Source of the DNA: Chitinophagia bacterium
Lineage (GTDB): Bacteria; Bacteroidota; Bacteroidia; Chitinophagales; Chitinophagaceae
Reading direction: 5' to 3'
DNA length: 50,970 bases
Assembly (NCBI GenBank): GCA_009920495.1
Contig: RFZW01000004.1
Span: 1 to 50,970, forward strand
Part shown: positions 9,360 to 18,307 of the stretch, in pieces
How the letters are laid out: every line of letters starts with the position of its first letter
How positions within the stretch are numbered: position 1 is the first letter of the stretch
Notes under the pieces: generated by a model
Told to the model about the DNA's origin: nothing
Seen by the model: only the letters and a program-made list of their open reading frames with translations
Databases searched by the model: none
Position numbers and translations under genes: made by a program

Positions 9360-10020
9360 CTTTCCACAAGAAGGGGAATAGGATATAGGATAGCGCGATG
9401 ATCATAAAATCAAATCCTATCAATATCAAAACCAGTTCGGGTAAACTATTTTGTACTACATCGGAAAATGCAATGTTTGCAATTTTCATTAATATCATTA
9501 ATTGAGGGATAATCAATGGGAATCCAAGTATCGCCATGATTGCAGATGGTTGTTGTGCTTTAGCGGCAATGGCTGCTAAAAAGCTAAATACCAAACTTAA
9601 ACTTATCCCACCCAAGCAACTAATGCCAAAAAACAACCAGCCATGTTGTAAGGGGTTGCCGAGTAATACGGTGAATAACAATAAGCTAAGTCCACTCATG
9701 ATTGTCATGAGTAAACTATTGTAAATTAATTTTGAAAAGATAAAATGTACGGGACTCGCTATGGTATAAAAATACAACATCCTACCACGACCTTCTTGTA
9801 AAAAACTACGGGCAACTGTATTGATACATATAAATAAAAGCGTCACCCAAAATAATCCATTCCATACATGATCATCAGGTTGCCCCATGGTTAAATAAAT
9901 CACAAAAGTGGTGGAAGCAATATACAATAGGATACCAAAAAATGTATACTGCTGCCTAAATTCAAGCAGTGCATCTTTTTTCAATAAGGTATAAACTATT
10001 TTGAGGCGCATACTCGGCAT
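9355..10020 (-). CDS. ccmB: Haem exporter protein CcmB
   Basis: Membrane subunit of the CcmAB haem-release ABC transporter for cytochrome c maturation. The 221 residues hold about six hydrophobic segments. The N-terminus [20 protein letters not shown] is typical: a short cytoplasmic helix with the LLEFRQ segment, starting at an internal ATG at 10011; the upstream ATG at 10020 adds three residues. It overlaps the end of tdk by 16-25 bases. The ATPase gene ccmA is not in this window, and ccmC/ccmD lie 3 kb away. Confidence 0.88.
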   Translation of the reverse strand: MPSMRLKIVYTLLKKDALLEFRQQYTFFGILLYIASTTFVIYLTMGQPDDHVWNGLFWVTLLFICINTVARSFLQEGRGRMLYFYTIASPVHFIFSKLIYNSLLMTIMSGLSLLLFTVLLGNPLQHGWLFFGISCLGGISLSLVFSFLAAIAAKAQQPSAIMAILGFPLIIPQLMILMKIANIAFSDVVQNSLPELVLILIGFDFMIIALSYILFPFLWKE

Positions 10021-10565
10021 CTTGGTTCGTAATTATTTTTCTCACCTAAAACCACAGTTCCTTCTTCATCACTTGTTCGATAAGATACATTTGCCAAATG
10101 TCCGCATTGTACACATATAGCATGCAGCTTGGTAATAAAATCAGCCACAGATAAAAGTGCCGGCATGGGGCCAAAGGGTTTGCCTAAATAATCCATGTCT
10201 AATCCCGCAACAATGACTCTCTTGCCTTGCATCACCAAGGTCTCACAAACTGCAATAATGCCTTCGTCAAAAAATTGTGCTTCATCGATGCCTACTACTT
10301 GCGCATGTTCGGCAAGTGCAAGTATTTCAGATGAGTTTGCCACTTGGGTAGATGCGATTGCATTAGCATCGTGACTTACAATCTTTGTAACATCATAACG
10401 CGTATCCGTAGCTGGCTTATAAATCTCAATTTTTAAATTAGCAATTTTGGCCCTTTTTAATCTTCGAATCAATTCTTCGGTTTTTCCGCTAAACATGCTG
10501 CCGCAAATTACTTCGATCCATCCTCTGCGCTCGCCAGTTATATTCTGCTCAATAAACATAGACAA
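9996..10565 (-). CDS. tdk: Thymidine kinase
   Basis: Phosphorylates thymidine to dTMP with ATP. This is a type II thymidine kinase of 189 residues. It has the P-loop [14 protein letters not shown] (about 22-35), the DEAQFF Walker-B/lasso segment near 95, and a C-terminal zinc site formed by CVQCGH and CRVC. Its last codons overlap the start of ccmB, so the two are probably cotranscribed although functionally unrelated. Confidence 0.97.
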   Translation of the reverse strand: MSMFIEQNITGERRGWIEVICGSMFSGKTEELIRRLKRAKIANLKIEIYKPATDTRYDVTKIVSHDANAIASTQVANSSEILALAEHAQVVGIDEAQFFDEGIIAVCETLVMQGKRVIVAGLDMDYLGKPFGPMPALLSVADFITKLHAICVQCGHLANVSYRTSDEEGTVVLGEKNNYEPRCRVCASK

Positions 10566-10630
10566 TAATTAATTTAGTTTCTTCGTTTTAATAATAAGGT
10601 AAAGGTATTGCCCCAAAAGTAAACATTCCT

Positions 10631-11245
10631 ATGGATAGCGTAAAGGCTTTGGTGGAAAAATTAAGTGAGCAGTTGCGTCAAAATGAGGATAAAACGCGTT
10701 TAATAATAACTGCACAACAAATATTGACAGAATTGGGTGGGGCAGTAGTGTCTAAGCCATTGCCTCAAAATATATACCAGGAAGCAATCATGGTTGCACC
10801 AGCCGAGAAAGCAGTGATGCAATCGCAGATTACTCCGGAACTTGCAGCTGTCACCAATACTGTCGAACAGATGGAAACGCCTGTGGAAGTAATCGATGAA
10901 AAATTGGCCCCTAATATTGTGGAAGCGAAAACAGAGCCCAGCCTGGTTGCTTCAGAAAAAACTGAAATTAAGGAAGTAAAAGAGGTGAAGGATCACCTTG
11001 TTTTAGAGCCAATTAAGGATTTACGATCAGCGATCGGCATTAATGATAAGTTTCAATTCATCCAAGAATTATTTGCAGGAGATGAAAAGTCATTTGAAGT
11101 AGGCATTAAAACTATTAATGCTTTTAAAATATTTCCGGAGGCACAATTTTATATCAAGAGAGAATTAAGAGAAAAGAATAATTGGGATGAGGAAAGTAAT
11201 GTTGTAAAACAATTTGATCAATTGATCAAAAGACGATTTTCATAA
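10631..11245 (+). CDS. Conserved Bacteroidota protein of unknown function
   Basis: 204 residues with no recognisable enzyme motif. Residues 1-38 form a predicted amphipathic helix, 45-130 are a low-complexity Glu/Val/Lys/Pro-rich linker (EKTEIKEVKEVKDH), and 131-204 are a compact, well-ordered block beginning DLRSAIGINDKFQFIQELF. I recognise that C-terminal block as commonly conserved in Bacteroidota but know no function for it. The gene is divergent from tdk, and its 3' end overlaps the convergent waaA by 28 bases. No signal peptide is visible, so it is likely cytoplasmic. Confidence 0.8.
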   Translation: MDSVKALVEKLSEQLRQNEDKTRLIITAQQILTELGGAVVSKPLPQNIYQEAIMVAPAEKAVMQSQITPELAAVTNTVEQMETPVEVIDEKLAPNIVEAKTEPSLVASEKTEIKEVKEVKDHLVLEPIKDLRSAIGINDKFQFIQELFAGDEKSFEVGIKTINAFKIFPEAQFYIKRELREKNNWDEESNVVKQFDQLIKRRFS

Positions 11246-12468
11246 ATAAATTCCATTGTTTTTTGGGTAGCACCTGCATTTTGAGAAATAAAATTTGCAG
11301 ATGATTCGCAAGCCTTTGCATATTTTTCAGTTTGGCTTGATAATAGTTCAAGTGTTTTACTGAATGAGTTTATATCATGTATTTTAAATCCGCCACCTGC
11401 ATTGACAAGTCCACGCGCTTCAATATATTTTTCATCATTGGGTCCCCAGAAAACAGGTTTCCCAAATGCTGCTGGTTCAAGTACATTATGTATACCCTCG
11501 GCGTCAAATCCGCCACCAATATAGGTTATATAAGCATGTTGGTATAAATTACGTAACAATCCTATTTGGTCAACAATGATCACTTTTGCGTTATTGAATT
11601 TTTGGTGGCTGGCTGCAAATGAAGTTAAAGTGGTGGCGTTATTAAATAGCGCTACACATTTTTGAATAGCTGTGCTATCCACATGGTGGGGAACCACGAT
11701 CCAATTTAGGTGGGTGTATTTGTCTGCTAAGCTTGATAATAAAATATGGTCTTTTTCCCAAGTGCTTCCAGCTATTATTATTTTAGCATTATTCAATTTC
11801 TGCAACCAATCAAAATGGGTACTTGATTTAGAAGTGCGCAACACGCGATCAAATCGGGTATCTCCAGTGACACTAATTTTTTGTTCTGAAAAAATTGGGC
11901 TAATTAATTTTTTTGAGTTTTCATCTTGCACCAAAATGGCATAAAATAAGGAAAGCATCTTTTTATAAATACCTCCGTACCATTTAAAAAATATTTGCGT
12001 TGGTCTAAAAATGGCAGCCACCAATAAAGTGGGGATGTTTCTTTTTTTAGCTTCCGATAAATAATAAAACCAAAATTCATACTTGATAAAAATGACCAAC
12101 TTGGGTTGTACTGCATCAAAAAAATGTTTTGCATTGTTTGCGCTATCCATGGGTAGGTAAGTAACAAAATCAACAGTTGGGTCGTTTTTGCGATGCAGGT
12201 ATCCTGAAGGTGAAAAAAAAGTAAGCCAAATTTGATACCCTGGATAATCTGCCTTTATTTTTTCAATAATGGGTAAGCCTTGTTCAAATTCACCATAGGA
12301 GGCACAGTGCACCCAAATGATGGGCTTTTGAATTTTTTCAGCAAAGCCGGTGATCTCATTCCATACCTCATTCTGCCCTAAAACCCAATGCTTGACCTTG
12401 CCATTAAAGGGGGCCGTGCATTTAGCAAGGAGGCGGTAGAGCAATAAAAATAGATTGTAAATTACCAT
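11218..12468 (-). CDS. waaA: 3-deoxy-D-manno-octulosonic acid (Kdo) transferase
   Basis: Transfers Kdo from CMP-Kdo to lipid IVA in lipopolysaccharide core assembly at the inner membrane. The 416 residues show an N-terminal membrane anchor (VIYNLFLLLYRLLAKC), the acceptor-side segment WVHCASYGEFEQGLPIIEKI near residue 50, and the GT30 donor-side IAGSTWEKD and GGGFDAEGIHNVLEPAAFGKPVFWGP near residue 350. It is convergent with the preceding hypothetical gene and divergent from the sugar-nucleotide operon, which is also concerned with surface glycans. Confidence 0.95.
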   Translation of the reverse strand: MVIYNLFLLLYRLLAKCTAPFNGKVKHWVLGQNEVWNEITGFAEKIQKPIIWVHCASYGEFEQGLPIIEKIKADYPGYQIWLTFFSPSGYLHRKNDPTVDFVTYLPMDSANNAKHFFDAVQPKLVIFIKYEFWFYYLSEAKKRNIPTLLVAAIFRPTQIFFKWYGGIYKKMLSLFYAILVQDENSKKLISPIFSEQKISVTGDTRFDRVLRTSKSSTHFDWLQKLNNAKIIIAGSTWEKDHILLSSLADKYTHLNWIVVPHHVDSTAIQKCVALFNNATTLTSFAASHQKFNNAKVIIVDQIGLLRNLYQHAYITYIGGGFDAEGIHNVLEPAAFGKPVFWGPNDEKYIEARGLVNAGGGFKIHDINSFSKTLELLSSQTEKYAKACESSANFISQNAGATQKTMEFIYENRLLIN

Positions 12469-12584
12469 GGGGTGTATCTGTCAGGCAAAAATCAATAAAA
12501 TTCGGCATATAAATGGACATTTATTGCTAATAAACATACAATATTTAGATATTGTAGTGGGTAGGCCTTTTACCCTTTTTATAG

Positions 12585-12592
12585 TATTTTTG
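12585..12592 (+). promoter_or_regulatory. Putative -7 box for the nucleotide-sugar operon
   Basis: TATTTTTG fits TAnnTTTG. It ends only five bases before the first possible ATG (12598), implying either a leaderless message or use of the internal ATG at 12607 or 12622. Confidence 0.4.
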
Positions 12593-12597
12593 CAAAA

Positions 12598-13737
12598 ATG
12601 GAATTGATGCGTAAAATTCAGATGGTAGATACTAAAAATCAGTATCTGGCTATAAAAAAGGAAGTGGATGAATCTATTCAAAGCGTTTTGGATAGTGCTT
12701 CCTATATTAATGGTAAAGCAGTCCAGGATTTTAGTCAAAGTTTAGCTTCTTATTTACAAGTTTCACATGTTATTCCTTGTGCCAATGGTACCGATGCTTT
12801 ACAAATTGCGATGATGGCATTAGGCTTGCAACCCGGGGACGAAGTAATCACCCCTTCATTCACTTATATAGCGACCACAGAGGTAGTTGCATTACTTGGG
12901 TTAACCCCAGTTTTTGTGGATGTGGATCCTGTAACTTATTGCATGGATATTGCTTCTTTAAAAAATGCAATTACACCAAAAACGAAAGCGATAGTTCCGG
13001 TTCATTTATATGGACATGCTGCACCCATGGCAGAGATTTTACAAATTGCCAAAGAAAATAATTTGTTTGTGATTGAAGATAATGCGCAAGCCATTGGGTG
13101 TGATTATACTTTCCCAAATGGAGAAACGAAAAAAACAGGAACGATGGGTCATATAGGTGCTACTTCGTTTTATCCAAGTAAAAATTTAGGTGCGTTTGGT
13201 GATGGCGGTGCTTTGTTTACCAATGACAAAGCCTTGGCTGATAAAATGACGATGATTGCCAATCATGGCCAATCGGCTAGATATTATCATGATGTAGTGG
13301 GGTGTAATTCAAGATTAGATTCCATACAAGCAGCCATTTTAAATATTAAATTACAAAAGCTGGATAGTTATAATCAAGCACGTAATCATGTTGCGCAATT
13401 TTATAATCATGCTTTTGCAGATATTAAACAAATTGTAACACCAGCTGTAAATAAATATAGCACGCATGTGTATCATCAATATACCATACAATTAGTTGGG
13501 GTGGATCGCGAAAAGTTTATAAAGCATTTGGGGGATCTTGACATTCCATGTATGATTTATTATCCAGTGCCAGGGCATTTGCAAAAAATGTTTGGCGAGG
13601 GAAAAAATGAACATTTACATTTGCCAGTGACCAATGCTTTAACACCGGTCGTTTGCTCACTTCCAATACACACGGAAATGGAAGAGGCGCAATTAAAACA
13701 TATTGCATCAGGAGTGAACTCCTTTTTTAATGCTTAA
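12598..13737 (+). CDS. DegT/DnrJ/EryC1/StrS-family sugar aminotransferase
   Basis: PLP-dependent transaminase acting on a keto group of a nucleotide-linked sugar. At 379 residues it has family length: GTDALQIAMMALGL near 62 (PLP phosphate binding), HLYGHAAPM, EDNAQAIG (the Asp contacting the PLP pyridine), then FYPSKNLGAFGDGGALFTN with the Schiff-base Lys near residue 192. The first ATG is used here, but relatives usually begin close to KIQMVD, so 12607 is also likely. It leads a four-gene operon (aminotransferase, ugd, UDP-glucuronate decarboxylase, rmlD) supplying precursors for a surface polysaccharide or O-antigen. The exact sugar is unknown. Confidence 0.9.
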   Translation: MELMRKIQMVDTKNQYLAIKKEVDESIQSVLDSASYINGKAVQDFSQSLASYLQVSHVIPCANGTDALQIAMMALGLQPGDEVITPSFTYIATTEVVALLGLTPVFVDVDPVTYCMDIASLKNAITPKTKAIVPVHLYGHAAPMAEILQIAKENNLFVIEDNAQAIGCDYTFPNGETKKTGTMGHIGATSFYPSKNLGAFGDGGALFTNDKALADKMTMIANHGQSARYYHDVVGCNSRLDSIQAAILNIKLQKLDSYNQARNHVAQFYNHAFADIKQIVTPAVNKYSTHVYHQYTIQLVGVDREKFIKHLGDLDIPCMIYYPVPGHLQKMFGEGKNEHLHLPVTNALTPVVCSLPIHTEMEEAQLKHIASGVNSFFNA

Positions 13738-13748
13738 AATTTGAATCA

Positions 13749-15050
13749 ATGAAAATTACAGTAATAGGAACAGGCTATGTGGGATTGGTAACAGGGACTT
13801 GTTTTGCTGAAACAGGTAACAAGGTTACTTGTGTAGATATAGATAAGGCGAAGGTGGATAAATTAACATCTGGCCAAATCACGATATACGAGCCAGGGCT
13901 AGAAAAAATATTTTTAAGAAATACGAAGGAAGGTCGATTGGTATTTACCACCAATTTGGAGGATGTTTTAGAGGCGTCAGAAATTATATTTTTAGCATTG
14001 CCTACACCACCAGGTGCGGATGGGTCAGCTGATTTAAAATATGTATTAGGGGTGGCTGATCAGATGGGTAAATTGATGAAGGGTTATAAGGTGGTTGTGA
14101 ATAAAAGTACTGTGCCAGTGGGAACAGCCGATAAAGTAAGAGAAGCGATTGCGAAAAATTATAAAGGCGAATTTGATGTAGTCAGTAATCCTGAATTTTT
14201 AAGAGAAGGGGTTGCAGTGGAGGATTTTATGAAGCCAGATAGGGTAGTGATAGGAACAAAGTCCGAGCAAGCAAAAAAAGTGATGACTGAATTATATGCC
14301 CCTTTTGTAAGACAAGGGAATCCATTAATTTTTATGGATGAGCGCAGTTCAGAGTTAACCAAATATGCAGCGAATAGTTTTTTAGCCACAAAAATTTCAT
14401 TCATGAATGAAATCGCACAATTATGTGAACGCATGGGTGCGGATGTGGATATGGTGCGTAGAGGCATAGGAAGTGATGATCGCATAGGGAAGCGTTTCTT
14501 GTTCCCAGGAATTGGGTATGGTGGAAGTTGTTTCCCTAAGGATGTACAAGCATTGGTAAAGTCATCGAATGAAGTAAATTATGAATTTGAAATTTTAAAA
14601 GCGGTCGAAAAAGTAAATGCACTACAAAAGTTGCATTTGGTAAATAAGATCAATACATATTTAAAAAATGATTTGCAAGGCAAGAAAATTGCTTTGTGGG
14701 GATTGGCGTTCAAACCGAATACCGATGATATTAGAGATGCGCCAGCCATTGACATGATTAACGCTTTAACAGCTGCAGGTGCGATCATCACTGCCTATGA
14801 TCCGGAAGCAATGCCCAATGTGAAAAATAAAATAGGCGATAAAATTAAATATGCAAGCAATCAATACGAAGCGCTAGCCGGTGCGGATATATTAGTCATT
14901 GCAACGGAGTGGAGTGAGTTTAGAACACCCGATTTTGAAATCATCGAAAAAGAATTACCAAGTAAAGTAATTTTTGATGGTCGAAATTTATTTGATGTTG
15001 CGAAGATGAAGGAACTGGGGTATCATTATGAAAGTGTTGGAAGGTTGTAA
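13749..15050 (+). CDS. ugd: UDP-glucose 6-dehydrogenase
   Basis: Oxidises UDP-glucose to UDP-glucuronate with two NAD. The 433 residues include the N-terminal Rossmann GTGYVGLVTGTCFAE (7-21), the STVPVGT loop near 118, NPEFLREG near 148, the catalytic-cysteine motif GIGYGGSCFPKD near 256 (Cys in GGSCF), and the C-terminal UDP-binding half with GLAFKPNTDDIRDAPA. It lies 11 bases after the aminotransferase gene. Its product feeds the decarboxylase immediately downstream. Confidence 0.95.
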   Translation: MKITVIGTGYVGLVTGTCFAETGNKVTCVDIDKAKVDKLTSGQITIYEPGLEKIFLRNTKEGRLVFTTNLEDVLEASEIIFLALPTPPGADGSADLKYVLGVADQMGKLMKGYKVVVNKSTVPVGTADKVREAIAKNYKGEFDVVSNPEFLREGVAVEDFMKPDRVVIGTKSEQAKKVMTELYAPFVRQGNPLIFMDERSSELTKYAANSFLATKISFMNEIAQLCERMGADVDMVRRGIGSDDRIGKRFLFPGIGYGGSCFPKDVQALVKSSNEVNYEFEILKAVEKVNALQKLHLVNKINTYLKNDLQGKKIALWGLAFKPNTDDIRDAPAIDMINALTAAGAIITAYDPEAMPNVKNKIGDKIKYASNQYEALAGADILVIATEWSEFRTPDFEIIEKELPSKVIFDGRNLFDVAKMKELGYHYESVGRL

Positions 15051-15117
15051 TTTGAAACAGTTTGGATGGCGGTAGTTCGAAAAAAAATATTAGTTAGCGG
15101 ATTGCAAATAAATTATC

Positions 15118-16098
15118 ATGAGTCAAAAAAGAATTTTAATCACAGGTGCTGCCGGATTTTTAGGATCTCATTTATCTGATCGATTTATTCGTGAAGGATA
15201 TAAGGTCATCGCCATGGATAATTTGATTACGGGAGATATGAATAATATCGAGCACTTAATGACGAATGAAAATTTTGAATTCAAATTACATGATGTAACT
15301 AAGTTTATTGAAATTGAAGGGGCACTTGATTATATTTTACATTTTGCATCACCAGCAAGTCCAATTGATTATTTAAAAATACCCATCCAAACCTTAAAAG
15401 TGGGGGCCTTAGGCACACATAATTGTTTGGGTTTGGCGAAAGATAAAAAGGCGCGCATATTAGTCGCAAGTACAAGTGAAGTATATGGTGACCCTTTGGT
15501 GCATCCACAAACAGAGGAGTATTGGGGTAATGTAAATCCAGTGGGTCCAAGAGGCGTATACGATGAAGCTAAAAGATACATGGAATCCATCACCATGGCT
15601 TATCATACATTCCATCAGGTGGAAACGCGTATCATCCGTATTTTTAATACCTATGGACCAAGAATGCGCTTGAATGATGGACGTGCATTACCTGCGTTTA
15701 TTGGTCAAGCATTAAGAGGGGAGGATATGACCGTGTTTGGTGATGGCTCTCAAACAAGAAGCTTTTGTTACGTAGATGATTTAGTAGAAGGGATATATAG
15801 ATTGTTATTAAGTGACTATTCAAGTCCAGTAAATATTGGCAATCCGAATGAAATAAGTTTAAAGGATTTTGCCGAAGAGGTATTAAAGTTAACGGGATCC
15901 TCAGTGAAAATTATTTATAAGGAATTACCGGTAGATGATCCAAAGCAAAGACAACCAGATATTACCAAGGCGAAAACTATTTTAGGCTGGGAGCCCAAAG
16001 TGGATCGTGCGGAAGGATTGAAAAAAACCTACGATTATTTTAAGTCACTCCCTTCAAGTGAATGGACGAAGTTGCCTAAGGAATTCGTGTCAAAATAA
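15118..16098 (+). CDS. UDP-glucuronate decarboxylase (UDP-xylose synthase type)
   Basis: Short-chain dehydrogenase/epimerase fold converting UDP-glucuronate to UDP-xylose. The 326 residues start with [14 protein letters not shown] (NAD-binding). They carry the active-site TSEVYGDP (about 119-126) and the YDEAKRY catalytic Tyr/Lys motif near 148, followed by [10 protein letters not shown] and the [12 protein letters not shown] segment. Together with the adjacent ugd it forms the classical UDP-glucose to UDP-glucuronate to UDP-xylose branch. The upstream gap of 67 bases is the largest in the operon. Confidence 0.92.
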   Translation: MSQKRILITGAAGFLGSHLSDRFIREGYKVIAMDNLITGDMNNIEHLMTNENFEFKLHDVTKFIEIEGALDYILHFASPASPIDYLKIPIQTLKVGALGTHNCLGLAKDKKARILVASTSEVYGDPLVHPQTEEYWGNVNPVGPRGVYDEAKRYMESITMAYHTFHQVETRIIRIFNTYGPRMRLNDGRALPAFIGQALRGEDMTVFGDGSQTRSFCYVDDLVEGIYRLLLSDYSSPVNIGNPNEISLKDFAEEVLKLTGSSVKIIYKELPVDDPKQRQPDITKAKTILGWEPKVDRAEGLKKTYDYFKSLPSSEWTKLPKEFVSK

Positions 16099-16127
16099 TT
16101 ACCCAAACTTAATTCCTAAACCACGCA

Positions 16128-16997
16128 ATGAGTATAAAAAAAATATTAGTAACGGGTGCCAATGGGCAATTAGGTTGGGAGTTAACACAATTGGCAGCTA
16201 GTTATCCAATGTATGAATTCATCTTCGCCGATAGAAGCATGTTTGATTTATCGAAGCCGGAATTATTTGAATCATTGATACATCAATGGGCACCACAAGC
16301 GATTATTAATACAGCTGCATATACCGCAGTGGATAAAGCGGAAGCAGAACAAAATTTGGCTAATTTAATTAATGCAACTGCTGTTGCTGAGTTAGCAAGC
16401 ATCGCAGGTGCAAATAATATTTTATTCATTACATTTTCAACTGATTATGTTTTTAATGGCAATGCATCTAGTCCTTATTTAACAGATACTATTATTGATC
16501 CTGTAAATTTTTATGGTACAACCAAGGCGCAGGGAGAAGTAATGGCTTTAGCCGTGAACCCGAATACAATTATAATTCGTACTTCATGGGTGTTTAGTAG
16601 TCATGGTAATAATTTTGTTAAAACCATGATTCGATTAATGAAGGAAAGAGCAACTTTAAATGTGGTGAGTGATCAAATTGGTCGTCCCACCTATGCAAAA
16701 GATTTAGCGATTGCTACATTAAAAATAATCAATGAGGTAAGTGGGGGTAAAAAAATACATGGCGTGTATCACTATGCGAACAAAGGGGTTACGAGTTGGT
16801 TTGAATTTGCACAGCAAATCAAAAAAAATGCAGGACTAAGCTGCGAACTAAATCCGATTAATACCACACAATTTCCAACACCTGCTAAAAGACCTGCTTA
16901 TTCTGTGCTGGATACCCAAAAAATGGAAACAGTAATTAATATTGACATTCCAAGTTGGGAATCATCTTTATTGGCTTGTCAAAAAATGTTAGGATAA
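16128..16997 (+). CDS. rfbD: dTDP-4-dehydrorhamnose reductase
   Basis: Last step of dTDP-L-rhamnose synthesis. The 289 residues begin with the NAD(P)-binding GANGQLGWELTQ. They carry NTAAYTAVDKAE (about 60-71), FSTDYVFNG near 105, the YGTTKAQGE catalytic Tyr/Lys motif near 129, and RTSWVFSSHGNNFVKTM. The rmlA, rmlB and rmlC partners are not in this window. Position at the end of the ugd/decarboxylase cluster fits a surface glycan containing rhamnose. Confidence 0.93.
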   Translation: MSIKKILVTGANGQLGWELTQLAASYPMYEFIFADRSMFDLSKPELFESLIHQWAPQAIINTAAYTAVDKAEAEQNLANLINATAVAELASIAGANNILFITFSTDYVFNGNASSPYLTDTIIDPVNFYGTTKAQGEVMALAVNPNTIIIRTSWVFSSHGNNFVKTMIRLMKERATLNVVSDQIGRPTYAKDLAIATLKIINEVSGGKKIHGVYHYANKGVTSWFEFAQQIKKNAGLSCELNPINTTQFPTPAKRPAYSVLDTQKMETVINIDIPSWESSLLACQKMLG

Positions 16998-17001
16998 TTA
17001 A

Positions 17002-17412
17002 ATGAAAAAGGAAGCATTATTAAAACAGTTGCAGTCGCAAACCTATGTGATGATTAAGCCTTCACCACTTCATGGCATTGGTGTTTTTGCGATTCGTGAT
17101 ATACCCAAAGGAACGAAAGATATTTTTTCAGAAGGCTTTGGGGATTGGATAAAAGTTAGCAAGGATGAGGTGGATGCTTTGCCGAGGCATTCAAGGGAGT
17201 TGATTGAAAATCATTGCCTGTTTGATGAAGACAGTTATTTTATTCCTGAATATGGCTTTAAGTTGGTTGATTTAGTGATTTATTTAAATCATTCTGAAAC
17301 ACCTAATGTACTATCTTTAAATGACGGTGAGCAGTTTGAGGCATTGGTGGATATAAAAGCAGGGGAGGAATTACTAGTGGATTATGGAACAATTGTTGAA
17401 TGCGATGAGTAA
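17002..17412 (+). CDS. SET domain-containing protein
   Basis: 136 residues forming a compact SET fold: IKPSPLHGIGVFAIRDIPKGT (about 18-38), then LNHSETPNV near 94 (the NHS-type SAM-binding motif) and AGEELLVDYG near 121 with the final Tyr of the fold. By family it is a protein-lysine methyltransferase candidate. Bacterial SET proteins of this size are common in Bacteroidota and their targets are unknown. It follows rfbD by 4 bases, so it is cotranscribed. Confidence 0.85.
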   Translation: MKKEALLKQLQSQTYVMIKPSPLHGIGVFAIRDIPKGTKDIFSEGFGDWIKVSKDEVDALPRHSRELIENHCLFDEDSYFIPEYGFKLVDLVIYLNHSETPNVLSLNDGEQFEALVDIKAGEELLVDYGTIVECDE

Positions 17413-17461
17413 GTGAGGTAAACCTGATAAAATTTTAATTGTATCTTTTCAAATTTATTAT

Positions 17462-18163
17462 ATGAAAAAAATCACTTTAATTTTTGCTTTTGTTTTTCTT
17501 TTTTTTCATGTGCAAGCATCTTCCTTTACAGATACCTTAAAAATTAAAAAGACAGCCGATTTTGTATTGGATGGCGCTGGCACTAATGTGCAATGGGACT
17601 CCGCTGCATGGGTTAACTTGATTCAATTGGATTCAGGAGTTCGTGGATATGATACCAAGTTTAAAGTACTCTATTCGGATGCAGGTGTGTATGTATTTTT
17701 TACAGGAAATGATAAAAAAGTGACCTCTACTTTCACAAAGGATTTTGATAATTTATTTACGGCTGATGTATTTGAAGTATTTTTTCATCCGCAACCTAAA
17801 ATGCCCATTTATCTGGAATATGAAGTGAATGCATTAAACGCAGAACTAGTTTTATTAGTGCCACATTTAGATAAAAAAGCGATGGGATGGACGCCATGGC
17901 ATTATGATGGAAAGCGCAAAGTGGTTAAAAAAGTGCAAGTGCATCAGGTTAACAATGAAATGTACAAATGGACGGCAGAATTATTTTTCCCTATTTCTCT
18001 TTTTGGGCCTTTACAAAATACGGAGTTAAAGAAAGGCGTATGTTGGAACGCTAATTTTTACAGATTGGATTATGATGCAGGTAAAATGATCAAGTTTGCA
18101 TGGTCACCTGTCAATGCAAGCTTTCATGAGTTTGATAAATATGGGGTAATACAATTTAACTAA
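17462..18163 (+). CDS. Exported carbohydrate-binding family 9-like protein
   Basis: 233 residues starting with a signal peptide, MKKITLIFAFVFLFFHVQA. The body matches the CBM9-like beta-sandwich: WDSAAWVNLIQLDSG, then KVLYSDAGVYVFFTGNDKKV, DVFEVFFHP near 105, WTAELFFPISLFG near 170 and WNANFYRLDY near 195. Such proteins are predicted to bind carbohydrate in the periplasm or on the cell surface; no catalytic residues are apparent. It is followed by a strong hairpin at 18251-18288. Confidence 0.82.
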   Translation: MKKITLIFAFVFLFFHVQASSFTDTLKIKKTADFVLDGAGTNVQWDSAAWVNLIQLDSGVRGYDTKFKVLYSDAGVYVFFTGNDKKVTSTFTKDFDNLFTADVFEVFFHPQPKMPIYLEYEVNALNAELVLLVPHLDKKAMGWTPWHYDGKRKVVKKVQVHQVNNEMYKWTAELFFPISLFGPLQNTELKKGVCWNANFYRLDYDAGKMIKFAWSPVNASFHEFDKYGVIQFN

Positions 18164-18250
18164 GTAGTAACTTGTAACTAACATAGCCCGTGTATTTTAT
18201 TTCAAAGTTATTTTTTAAAAAGTAATTTAACGGTAATGTTTTCATAAATG

Positions 18251-18288
18251 AACAATCCCCGTCCCGATAAATCGGGACGGGGATTGTT
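18251..18288. repeat. GC-rich hairpin between the CBM9-like and BASS genes
   Basis: A 17-bp perfect stem (18251-18267 with 18272-18288) and a 4-base loop, between convergent genes. There is no U-tract on either side, so it may be a stabilising or factor-dependent element rather than a classical terminator. Confidence 0.65.
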
Positions 18289-18307
18289 GGAAGTAGTATA
18301 TAATAAA

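Noticed and set aside
12481-12738. Minus-strand open frame upstream of the aminotransferase gene
   Set aside because: Overlaps the operon promoter and the 5' end of the aminotransferase gene, with no recognisable domain.
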